A stretch of DNA of 64,000 bases from Halichondria panicea (taxonomy: Eukaryota; Porifera; Demospongiae; Suberitida; Halichondriidae), in the NCBI RefSeq assembly GCF_963675165.1, contig NC_087386.1, positions 4,718,169 to 4,782,168 of the forward strand, in the 5' to 3' direction. The position numbers and the translations under genes are program-made. The first letter of the stretch is position 1. Each line of letters starts with the position of its first letter. Of this stretch, positions 47,001-57,609 are shown piece after piece. Below the pieces are notes generated by a model. The model was given only the letters and a program-made list of their open reading frames with translations. It was not told the origin of the DNA and did not search any database.

Positions 47001-50000
47001 CATCACATGCATGCAGTGACCATGCAGTGATGAACTATAATAGAGGCATATAGAGGCTGTAGTTGATACACTGTTAAAGTATTAAGAGAATGTACAGCTA
47101 TAATACATATTATAGGGAGTATAGGGTTAAGGTGGCTGATCAATCACCCATACAATCAATCGCCTGTATAGTACTACACAGTTCCTGGTGCATGCACCAT
47201 TGTAGGCATTATTGGAGTGTGCATGTATATACTATATGATCTACCACTAATTAACCGAGGCAGCATGTGGCTGCCCACCGGTGGGTTACAGTAGTCACAG
47301 TAGTCGGCTGGTGTGTGTGTGTGTGATTCTGAATCTGCTCATTATAGGTTACAAGCAGGAATATATAAGTATTAAAGATTTCCCTAACGCACAACACCTA
47401 TAATTATATATATAGTAGCACCACTAATGGCAACAGCTGCATGGGACACATGCAGTTGGCAAGCTGAATATAGGCAGAACAACACAACAGCCATATAGGC
47501 AGAACAACACAATAGCAGACACCTACAGGTGGCAAACTAAATATAGGAACACATAGCGGTACACCTTTAAAGGTGGTATTCTGAATAAAATACGATTGAA
47601 CTTAATTGATTATAGCTGAGGTTTTTTATTGACCATTGGAATCAAGGTATATACGAGTTTACCCAGTGGTTAAAAGCTAATGTAGCGGCTGCTAGATTAG
47701 ATTCATTATAGATCCAAGCTGTAATCGAACTAATCAATCAAAAAGCTATTAGCACAGACTGTCAACAACTGTAGGCATTGTCCTACAGAGAATATCTATT
47801 ACACAGACAACCATATAGATGATATAGTAGACGTGGGACTGCAAATATTGAACCATTATACACATTCTTCAGCCCCCATGCACTCAACAGACTTAGGCCA
47901 TAGAGAAACGTTTATCTATGTATAATAGGCTGAGGAAATTTCCTAACCAAAAGCAATTTACTTGTGTCTAGCTAATCCACTATAGGAAGCCAGACAAGAG
48001 TATATACCGTATAGCGCGAAATTTTCGAGGCACTTATATTTCGTGGATTAGCCTCTAAAAGCCATTTCGTTGCACAATGTTCGCGGAATGACTGCTTACC
48101 GGAAGCCACGCCTTTAAATATTTGCATGATAGCAGGTAATTCTAATTAAAGAACAATTTTCGTAGACTTAATTTTCGTGTAGAATTCTAACCCACGAAAT
48201 CTGCGAAAATTAAGCCCCTCGAAAATTTCGCGCTATACGGTAGTTGGTAGCATTCGGAAATACAATTATAAGTAGCTAAGCTATAGTACCAGTCAATGGC
48301 ATAATTACATCAATTAGACACCAATATAAAGCATTCTATGTATATAGATAGCAACCGTACAGTAGATCAATTTGATGGCATTGGTTTCTTGTTTGTTTAA
48401 GGCTGTACATGTATATATATAAGATGAAATTTGCCTATACCACCTGATTTCATTTATTTAGTATTTACTACTAAGTTGATTTAGGTTACAAGAGTATACA
48501 GAACCATATATACCAGAACAACAATTAAATTTGAAAAAAACCAACACGACGAGGGAATGTCCAACTTCTCAGAACAGTACCGCTAGAAATTGATCTCACA
48601 TGTAAAGGATTCTGTTATTCTTTCAATGTTCTATCCGTAGTTATACACAAAAACATCCTGTACTTTAATGTGAACTATACTACGTAGCATCACATGCATG
48701 CAGTGACCATGCAGTGATGAACTATAATAGAGGCATATAGAGGCTGTAGTTGATACACTGTTAAAGTATTAAGAGAATGTACAGCTATAATACATATATA
48801 GGGAGCATAGGGTTAAGGTGGCTGATCAATCACCCATACAATCAATTGCCTGTATAGTACTACACAGTTCCTGCGTGCATGCACCATTGTAGGCATTATT
48901 GGAGTGTGCATGCATGTATATATTATATTATATGTATCTACAGCTATTAACCGAGGCGGCACGTGGGCGGCCACGGGTGGGTGGGTTACAGTAGTCACAG
49001 TAGTCGGCTGGTGTGTGTGTGTGTGTGTGTGTGATTCTGAATCTGCTCATTATAGGTTACAAGCAGGAGTATATAAGTATTAAAGATTTCCCTAACGCAC
49101 AACACCTATAATTATATATATATATATATATAGTAGCACCACTAATGGCAACAGCTGCATGGGACACCTACAGGTGGCAAACTGAATATAGGCAGAACAA
49201 CACAACAGCAGACACCTATACAGGTGGCAAACTAAATATAGGAACACAACCAATAGATAGCGGTACACCTATAAAGGTGGTGTTCTGAATACAATACGAT
49301 TAAACTTGATTATAGCTGAGGTTTTTTGTTGACCATTGGAATCAAGGTATATACGAGTTTACCCAGTGGTTAAAAGCTAATGAACGGCTGCTAGATTAGA
49401 TTCATTATAGATCCAAGCTGTAATGGAATCAAGGTATATACAAGTTTACCCAGTGGTTAAAAGCTAATGTAGCGGCTGCTAGATTAGATTCATTATAGAT
49501 CCAAGCTGTAATCGAACTAATCAATCAAAAAGCTATTAGCACAGACTGTCAACAACTGTAGGCATTGTCCTACAGAGAATATCTACTATACAGACAACCA
49601 TAGAGATGATATAGTAGACGTGGGACTGCAAATATTGAACCATTATACACATTCTTCAGCCCCATGCACTCAACACAATTAAAGTCCTCAACAGACTTAG
49701 GCCATAGAGAAACGTTTATCTATGTATAATAGGCTAAGGAAATTTCCTAACCAAAAGTAATTTACTTGTGTCTAGCTAATTCACTATAGGAAGCCAGACA
49801 AGAGTATATAGTTGGTGGCATTCGGAAAATACAATTATAAGTAGCTAAGCTATAGTACCAGTCAATGCATAATTACATCAATTAGACACCAATATAAAGC
49901 ATTCTATGTATTTAGTGCTGATCACATGATCTCCAGCCAATCAGCTTATCTGAAATTGGTCAGGTGACCATGGATCAAATAACTTAATCCACACTTAAGT

Positions 50001-53000
50001 GTGCTTTAAGTTGTTAAGTGTGGATTAAGTTGGTTTGTTAATACACACTTTTTATCAAACAATCATAATACAAGCAGATTGAATCTGAATGTCATCATAA
50101 TTAATACAAGCAGATTGAATATGTACACAAGCAAAGCTGAAAAGTATTAGAAAGTTGAATGTTATTGTTTCGACTTGTTTCATGTGTACCGAATTGCTGA
50201 CTTCACCATAGCATCGCTTTTTCGTCTGGAGAAATAGGCTCAGCTTGCTTCGAAGATGTACATACCTGTACCTAAGCCAGATCCATATAATCGTTTCATC
50301 AAAGGTGCTTCGAATATCATAGCTTTCCAAAAGAGCAAACCAGATACTCATTGCCATATAGTTTGCGCACAAAGTTTCCCATCCAGTAGGCCAGATCAGC
50401 TGGAGGCATATCCAGTAGTATAGTGGGATCGGGACTGTTGGTCAGCAGGAGAAATAAGTCGAGAACATGCCCAGTCAGTCCAGATAGCTTTAGATCGTAT
50501 CTCCTTCTCCTTTGCATCAGTTACTGGATCTACAAACCTACTAAAACTTGCTATTACGTCTAGCTAGCTAGCTAGCCACCAGCAACTGTAGCTAAATCTA
50601 GCTGCCACGAGGCTAGAGCTCACGTGACAGCACTAGAACACACCTAGCCAAGTGACGTGTTTTAATGCTGGTGCACTCGGATGGCCTCTTGGTTACGTAA
50701 TGCACTCGGCTGCGCCTCGAGCACCACGTTAACCTCGAGGCCATCCTCGGCACGCAGATTAAAACACTTAATCTTGGCTAGGTGTGTTCTAAATAATACA
50801 TAGATAGCAACCATACAGTAGATCAATTTGATGGCATTGGTTTCTTGTTTGTTTAAGGCTCGTACATGTATATATATAAGATAAAAATTTACCTATACCA
50901 CCTGATTTTATTTATAGAACAGTTACAGAGAATCCTTATACATTGTCTGGATAATTAGCTTAGGGAAGGGTATATCAGCAGCTCAACCACATTACCTTCC
51001 TAGACTCGCAAGCCACTCCCTTTTCTCTGATTGGACGGGGGCGGGAGAAAAGGGACTGGTGACTCTGGGCTACAGCTTGTGTAAATCAGGAATGCTATTA
51101 AATATATATATATATATAATATATATTAAATATTAATGTCACGTGCAAATTATCCAATTTATTCTGATGTGTCAAAAGCTAAAGACACACAGAAGACAAG
51201 TATACAGATCTATCTAGCCAGTCTTTTGATTTTATAGATCCTTGTACCAGTGTCTGTTGTGCCACAACTTGTGGATTAGCATGGAACAGCTGATGAACGT
51301 AGAAATCTTGGTAGTCCTTCTTTGAACCGAGGAGTGGCAGCGATTTAAGACAGCTTGTACAAGTCTGACTACTCTCAATTCAACTGCTGCCGTCTGCCAT
51401 TATCTGTCTTGTATTGTACAGGTTATTAAAAGCTTTAGGCAACCAATGACTTTCGGCTGCCAGTTCTCATCACGTAAAACTAAAACAAGCTAATCTCTGC
51501 TGGTGTCTTAGATGACTATATCCTAGCTGAATGCCTGATGATGTTATTACTCCATCATCTTCTCTTTTCTAGCACTAGCATCCATTCTTAAACTGTAGCT
51601 AAGAAGCCCGCGATCACTTTTGCAGGCTACGCAATTCTACATAACCTCACGCAATTTTTGGATCACGTGGAAAAATCAATGAATAATCTCTACCCAAATT
51701 CTGGTAGAGACACAAAATGTGTCCCAGAGTCACCAGTCCCTTTTCTCCCGCCCCCGTCCAATCAGAGAAAAGGGAGTGGCTTGCGAGTCTAATTACCTTC
51801 CTTGTTTGAGAACATGATGAACACGGACAGATACAAGTTTCTGGTTTTAGGTTTGTAACTGGCAAGGATGGAAACCCTGTGAATTAAATGATTTTTATTG
51901 ACCAAGGTGTACATAATTAAGTGGGGGGAATTGTGGCGGCTGTTTTCTGGTAAAGAATTAGCAAATAATGGTAACACTGGTAAGCACTATATTATACTTA
52001 AAGAATTAGTTCCTGGACCTCAAAACTAGGCCCAGAAAGCATGGCTGCGTGATACTCTATGTGGTATTTAACTCGGCACGCCATGGGAAGCTGCCAATCA
52101 ACTAATTGCTCCTGCATACCTCCACTGGGAAGCTGGCTTTATCATTATGGCTAGCTTAACCATTACCACAGTCGGGTGATAAGTACAGTCATGCATGCAG
52201 ACTGAGCTACACGTCAAGAGTAGAAGTGAGGACCAGTGTGTTGGTTGAAACTTTGAACTGGGTAACATGTAGCACTCACATACAAACCATTGTGTGTATG
52301 TGAGTATACAGGGTGAAATTATGAGGGAAAGAAACGAATGTGCATTCTTCAACAGAGCAAAGCAAAAAACAAAACAGATAAGGAACACTCAATTAGAGAT
52401 GCCTGAATGCTAAATCTAATTTTTAGAGATTTGGGGAGGGCAGCATATTCAATAGTGGAAAACATGAAATTACATTAGCATAACCAAAATACTCCTATAA
52501 GAATGATTATACCATTATAATTCATAAGGGAAACATCAGCCAGTTATTTTTAACGACTACACCCTCTTCACTTTCAGGTACAGAGCCACACGAAAAGGTT
52601 ACGGCAGAAGCATAATTATTTGTTTTACCAATTGTCACACTTTCAATATACAATCCTCTATATCTAAGTCTGTGCATGCCCTACTTGAAAACGGCATTCT
52701 ATTTTATATGCAGGACCTTGATCTGCATGCATGCTCTCTACTGTTACTCACTTTCAGTTCTTTAATAGCTGCTTCCAGTACCAATTTGACGGCAGGTCGC
52801 TTGGTGGGTCTAGTTAACTGATTCCGAAGACTAAGTACAGCAACTCGTAGCTCCTTCCTCCTGTATATAATCAGTGCAAAAACTTTTTAGTGATAATAGT
52901 TAGTACCCCCTCCCCTATAATTATGTATAATATTATTATACATGTATTTGGTAAATTTGTGGTTTAATGATAATCATGTTATACATAGTATATCCCATTG

Positions 53001-53735
53001 TCTAATTGTCTGAGCACCTAGAGAGTAGAACATGCATGCATGCAATAAAAAGGCATAGGAGTGTGATACACCAATTAATGTGTTTTTCAGGGAAAACATG
53101 AAAGAGTCCATGTGTATTCACTCCAAATACCAGACAGTGTGTCTGTTGTATCCAAGGAAACTTCATGGTAGTCCAGCAATAAGAAAATTATCACAACAGA
53201 TGCTTAGAAACTGAAATAACCTCAGCCCCTTGACTGGGGCACATGTAAGTGGTGCCACCATGCATGCGCATGCAAAACTATAGCAATCATGTATGGGTAA
53301 CCATCCATGTCCCGTATATTAGATGCAATACTAGATATTCTGTTAAAACAAAACTAGTTATACCCACATGCAAAGCATCAGCACTTTTACATACACGCAT
53401 ACGTATCACGTCGACAACATTTGGGAGATCACAACAATTAAGTCAACATGCACACTCCTAAAATCTATATAGTATTTAATACACGAACATCTGTTTCCAC
53501 CACTCACCTGTACCTCTCGTTCTCATTGTGTATCTGACTGGCAGTCTCTTGCTTTTGAATCATCTCCTCAATACTGACCTTTCCCTTCCCGTGACCTCCT
53601 TTTCTCCCCCTTTCTTTGGAGTCGAGATTGGCTCGCATTTTCCCTCCCTTTTTGTGTGAGATCAAATGAGAATCAGGAGATAAGGGAAGGCCAGGCTCTT
53701 CACTTTCTCCGTATGTTTCTATGTCTGAATCTGAA

Positions 53736-53770
<35 letters not shown>

Positions 53771-54733
53771 ATGCGTGCGTGCGTGTGTTTGTGTGCGTGT
53801 GTGCATGCGTGTGTGCGTGCGCATGCAAGAGACAATGGAGGTGATTTGCATTAGCTATACAGATAGACTATTAGGCCATGCAAAGTCAATTTGTAGTTTC
53901 TCAGGCTATTATTCCTAAAATAGCAAGCGGATTGAGGCATTTGATAAATATTAATGATATTCATATAATTTTAATTGAAACCACACCCCTAACTTCCTCA
54001 ATAAGCGGAAGTGCATAATTTTTACTTATTAATTTTAGTCATAATTATATTCATGACCAAAAAACCATACAAATTTATCCTTTTCTTTTCTTTTAGTGCC
54101 TTTAATTTGAGGTCACGTGATATTTAACTTTTTGTAAAGCAGTCAATTTCCAAGTGGGAGGGCCTGAGAAACTACAAATTGACTTTGCATGGCCTTACCT
54201 TTAGAAACCTACTATTGACATGCATGCATGCCTGCATTGATTTAAGGGATCAAAATAGTCGGGATTTGAGGTATATATCTCATCTTCTCTAAGCAATAGC
54301 AGGACCCCCACCTGAGACTGATAAATATAATTGGGCATGCATGCATGCAGCCATGTTGGACACTTCGTTCCCTACCACAAAATACTACTACCTAATCCTA
54401 AGCTCATTTAATTTAGTGATCAAGATTTACCACATCATGTGGCACATGGTATACAACACATCTATATATTGCTTGCTGCAATATAATCATATATGTACCT
54501 GAGATTTCCTCATGATGAAAAGTGGCCAGCATGCTGGTTCCACCCTTATCGATTTCTGCCCCTCTTTCTTGGCTGCTGCAACCATTTTTCCTCTTCACTG
54601 AGCTCACTGCTCTACTAGTGCCTGCAGTTAGATTATTGCCTGCAGCTGCATCAGGATTAGGACTCTCCAGGTCTTGAGCTGCCTGTAGTATTAGACACAC
54701 CCTGTCATCAGCAGGAGAATCCTCAGCAGTCAT
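44080..54733 (-). CDS. MNT: MNT/MXD-type bHLH-zipper repressor, copy B (600 aa)
   Basis: Six exons on the minus strand: 54499-54733, 53508-53736, 52752-52860, 46016-46107, 45573-45718, 44080-45071; total 1803 nt, in frame throughout. The SID-like helix, HNENERYRR basic region and zipper are as in copy A. Differences from A: exon 2 keeps the original acceptor and encodes DSDSDIETYG; zipper start DLKKKEKED instead of DLKRKEKED; a 9-nt in-frame loss in exon 5 (SRPSSS instead of SRPNCPSSS); C-terminus TAYN instead of TAYKIN; and scattered substitutions in the proline-rich half. Intron 3 is about 6.6 kb here (3.2 kb in A) because of insertions and a tandem duplication. Intact frame and canonical sites argue for function, or for an allele of copy A. 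Confidence 0.8.
45795..45895. mobile_element. Degenerate CCGTATAGCGCG-family MITE in intron 4
   Basis: Orthologue of 23657-23760. Confidence 0.7.
48007..48240. mobile_element. MITE, CCGTATAGCGCG family, only in one unit
   Basis: Inserted at TA. Empty sites: second unit of copy B (about 49806), copy C (about 60640) and copy A (about 21662). A full-length 234-bp element with clean ends. Confidence 0.9.
50317..50517 (-). pseudogene. Possible DUF3504/Crypton-type N-terminal fragment
   Basis: Frame reads MQRRRRYDLKLSGLTG, then ILLDMPPADLAYWMGNFVRK, then loses similarity. 'Leu-Asp-Met…Pro-Ala-Asp-Leu-x-Tyr-Trp-Met-Gly-x-Phe' resembles the helix preceding the DUF3504 domain in ZMYM-like, Crypton-derived proteins, but the expected continuation is absent. 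Recognition is from memory of the motif only. Confidence 0.3.
50635..50790. repeat. Foldback sequence inside the copy B insertion
   Basis: Arms AGAACACACCTAGCCAAG and complement continue imperfectly for about 55 bp around a GC-rich centre with CGCCTCGAGCACC. Confidence 0.75.
51001..51791. mobile_element. 791-bp MULE-like element, 69-bp perfect TIRs, 10-bp target duplication
   Basis: Ends TAGACTCGCAAGCCACTCCC… inverted over 69 bp with no mismatch seen. Flanked by ATTACCTTCC (50991-51000, 51792-51801). The empty site is intact in copies A (21368-21377) and C (60334-60343). Long TIRs and a 9-11 bp duplication fit Mutator-like elements. No transposase frame, so non-autonomous. Perfect TIRs imply a young insertion. 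Confidence 0.9.
51797..52120 (-). other. Unassigned exon-like pair inside intron 3, copy B
   Basis: Orthologue of 21060-21372: second piece 51797-51876, first piece ending near 52005. An extra C (near 52132) changes the frame upstream of the first piece. The MULE-like insertion duplicates the donor at the end of the 80-nt piece. Confidence 0.3.
53739..53830. repeat. (TG)n microsatellite abutting exon 2 acceptor, copy B
   Basis: Directly precedes the exon 2 acceptor on the minus strand (ACACAG then ATTCAG). Confidence 0.9.
53874..54194. mobile_element. 321-bp Harbinger-type MITE in intron 1, copy B
   Basis: Ends GGCCATGCAAAGTCAATTTG, inverted over about 33 bp, flanked by TTA (53871-73, 54195-97). 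Empty in copies A (about 18522) and C (about 57465). Confidence 0.9.
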
Positions 54734-54957
54734 GTCTATGCTCAAATAGTCTACAGCTCCTTTAAAACTACTGCTGAAGGATCTATACAAAGCTAAAATA
54801 ATAATCTAGCATAATTGTATAATCACTTAGAATATTATTATACAACAAATGAACTTACATATTCTTTTAACAAGAGCAGTAAAGGCTGTGTACACTTTTA
54901 CCACAGGCTTCATAAAAACACGTGCATGCAAGCATGACTCAGAAGCTATTTCCCGGA

Positions 54958-55090
54958 AATAATTATAGTCTATAAATATAGTCAGGCTGTGAATCTCATT
55001 TCAATTAAAAGTTCCAGGAATCATCACAGCTCTTAGGAATCAAAACAAACCACATGCAAATGTATAGCCATGCATGAGGAGGTATACACT
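54958..55090. repeat. Segment repeated inverted at 12135-12262
   Basis: Lies just upstream of copy B exon 1; see the partner entry. Confidence 0.75.
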
Positions 55091-55476
55091 CAGCAGGGCC
55101 GTAGCCACCAGTCAGGTTAGTCAGGTTTCAACCTGACCACTTTTTCCGAGGTGAATAGGCAATGGTCGTCACTACAGTAAACACATAATGGACAAAAAAT
55201 GCAGTGAACTTCTTCTGCAGTGCAAAACATGCAAGCATGCTAGAACTATAAGTGATCAAGACTATTAGTCTACATGCTATCATTGCTATGGCGAGAGAGA
55301 ATCCCTTCCAAGTCTTCCAGACCAAGCTCACCATCCAGCTAACCATTTTTTGTTCCCCAAGCGATCATTTGGAAAGTCCAAACCAGTTCTGTGGTCTTGC
55401 CAAATACAACTTTGCTGTTTCTCCATCATGATAAGAATCAAGATGTTGTGTTCTGTAACATTAATTTTGTGTTAGG
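55091..55476. other. Intergenic, nothing recognised
   Basis: Begins with a hAT-like end (CAGGGCCGTAGCCACC at 55097) without a visible partner. Contains a small inverted repeat GTCAGGTT/AACCTGAC. Confidence 0.45.
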
Positions 55477-56285
55477 CAGGGGCGTTTCTAGAGATTGAAG
55501 CAGGAGGGTGCTCAAGAGTACAGAAAAAATGGGGTGCGCATAGCGAGCGCGATTTTATGCCCCCGCATTTATTTCGGCGCATCTTTCATACATCCAGCTC
55601 CTCCCCCATGCAGCCTTGCAGCAAAAAAGTACAGCACACTGCCCAAGAAAAGAGCGGCTCCTACTATTCTCTTCTAGAGCTTCTCTCTTCCATTCTAGTT
55701 CTGTTACTATGATACTAGACAAAGCATCTAGCTACAGTAATTTTTATGTTATTACATGTGTATATTTTTGTAAATGACAATACAATGTTGTAGTTTGTAG
55801 CCCAGAGCAATCTATAGTACCGGTACTATAGCTCATAGTTTCCTGCTAAATACACTCAAATGGGATCTAATACATGCATAGCGTGATAATAAGACATAAT
55901 TATGAGTCAGTCATCTTGTAGGATCAATCTCCATGCACTATTCTCCTGGGGTACATCCTAGCAAACTGGTCAATCACTGCAATGGGGATGTCCAGTCATT
56001 CTAGTGTTAGTCATTGCTTCTCAGTATCTCTCAGTGGAGCAAGAGGTGACTGGGAGAGTGCAGAGGATCTTGATCAGCTATTATGCATTACATAACTACT
56101 GATTGCGCATGCTCAATTGGGCGTGGTCATGACTTGAACATGTAATCGTTGTCAATGAGATAGAGCTGCACAGTTAGCTAGCTAGCTAGCTAGCTAGCTA
56201 CTGAGTGATAGGATTAGTTTCATGGTTGTCTGGGAGGACAGGGGGGTGCTCAAGCCCCCAAAGCCCCCCATTGTACACGCCACTG
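55477..56285. mobile_element. 809-bp hAT5-like element between copies B and C
   Basis: Ends CAGGGGCGTTTCTAG and GTACACGCCACTG, flanked by TTAGG (55472-76, 56286-90). No transposase frame. Confidence 0.8.
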
Positions 56286-56298
56286 TTAGGGCTAAGCT

Positions 56299-56454
56299 TT
56301 AAACAGATTCAGTGGTAGGCAGAAAACGTTTTTCATGCGTCTGGTGCATTCCACAGCCACCACAAGTAGCATCAGGATTAGGACTCTCCAGGTCTTGAGC
56401 TGCCTGTAGTATTAGACACACCCTGTCATCAGCATGAGAATCCTCAGCAGTCAT
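56299..56454 (-). CDS. SID-only reading frame, antisense duplicate of exon 1 near copy C
   Basis: Second copy of the 51 aa frame at 14326-14481. It keeps R11 (ADDRVCLILQAAQDLE), is otherwise the same including the divergent end ATCGGCGMHQTHEKRFLP, and stops at TAA. It stands head to head with copy C exon 1; the two homologous arms (about 56368-56601 and 56785-57018) are separated by only about 180 bp, so a shared divergent promoter is conceivable. Transcription unknown. Confidence 0.4.
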   Translation of the reverse strand: MTAEDSHADDRVCLILQAAQDLESPNPDATCGGCGMHQTHEKRFLPTTESV

Positions 56455-56705
56455 GTCTATGCTCAAATAGTCTACAGCTCCTTTAAAACTACTGCTGAAG
56501 GATCTATACAAAGCTAAAATAATCTAGCATAATTGTATAATCACTTAGAATATTATTGTAGATCTAACAATATACGACAAATGAACTTACATATTTCTTT
56601 TATGTAGACGTACATACGTCTAGTTGTGCGCATAGTGGCTCAGTAGTGCCTTTGCCCTCGAGGCCTGCGGCTATAAAGTCACTACTGAGCCAATATCCCA
56701 TGTGG

Positions 56706-56776
56706 CACTCGTGTGTCACAACTATAACTTGTTAATAACAAGTTATAGTTTCATAGTTGTGACACATGCACGAGTG
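56706..56776. repeat. Palindrome between head-to-head exon 1 copies
   Basis: CACTCGTGTGTCACAACTAT with its complement, and inner ATAACTTGTTAATAACAAGT. A longer form of 17766-17827. Confidence 0.8.
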
Positions 56777-56930
56777 AAAAAAAGAAATATGTAAGTTCAT
56801 TTGTCGTATATTGCATGCTAGATCTACAATAATATTCTAAGTGATTATACAATTATGCTAGATTATTTTAGCTTTGTATAGATCCTTCAGCAGTAGTTTT
56901 AAAGGAGCTGTAGACTATTTGAGCATAGAC

Positions 56931-57564
56931 ATGACTGCTGAGGATTCTCCTGCTGATGACAGGGTGTGTCTAATACTACAGGCAGCTCAAGACCTGGAGA
57001 GTCCTAATCCTGATGCAGTTGCAGGCAACAATCTAACTGCAGGCACTAGTAGAGCAGTGAGCTCAGTGAAGAGGAAAAATGGTTGCAGCAGCCAAGAAAG
57101 AGGGGCAGAAATCGATAAGGGTGGAACCAGCATGCTGGCCACTTTTCATCATGAGGAAATCTCAGGTACATATATATTATGCTGATTATATTGCAGCAAG
57201 CAATATATAGATGTGTTGTATACCATTATGTGGTAAATCTTGATCACTAAATTAAATGAGCTTGGGATTAGGTAGTAGTATTTTGTGGTAGGGAACAAAG
57301 TGTCCAACATGGCTGCATGCATGCATGCCCAATTATATTTATCAGTCTCAGATGGGGGTCCTGTTATTGCTTAGAGAAGATGAGATGTATGCCTCAAATC
57401 CCGACTATTTTGATCCCTTAAATCAATGCAGGCATGCATGCATGTCAATAGTGGGTTTCTAAAGGTAATAGTCTATCTGTATAGCTAATGCAAATCACAT
57501 CCATTGTCTCTTGCATGCGCACGCATACATGCATGCACACACGCACACACACACACACGCACGC

Positions 57565-57609
<45 letters not shown>

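Larger units (their letters stand above)
49911..50797. mobile_element. Copy B-specific insertion of about 890 bp
   Basis: Interrupts a site continuous in the other unit (about 48345) and in copy C. Ends resemble TTTAGTGC and GTTCTAAA. Contains a hairpin (49980-50034, arms AACTTAATCCACACTTA), an unrecognised frame and a fragment noted at 50317-50517, and a foldback at 50635-50790. Confidence 0.65.
46750..50940. repeat. Tandem duplication within intron 3 of copy B
   Basis: The segment starting near the phrase CAGTACCGCTAGAAATTGAT occurs at about 46890 and again at about 48575. The units run about 46790-48450 and 48470-50930, the second enlarged by the insertion at 49911-50797. A further short duplication (GGAATCAAGGTATATAC… through CAAGCTGTAAT) is at 49335-49510. 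Copy A has one unit (about 21449-22905). Confidence 0.8.
42998..54850 (-). repeat. Duplicated block M, copy B (inverted)
   Basis: Reverse of copy A plus copy-specific insertions (48007-48240, 49911-50797, 51001-51791, 53874-54194) and a tandem duplication within intron 3. It lacks the hAT5-like element of A and C. Confidence 0.9.
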
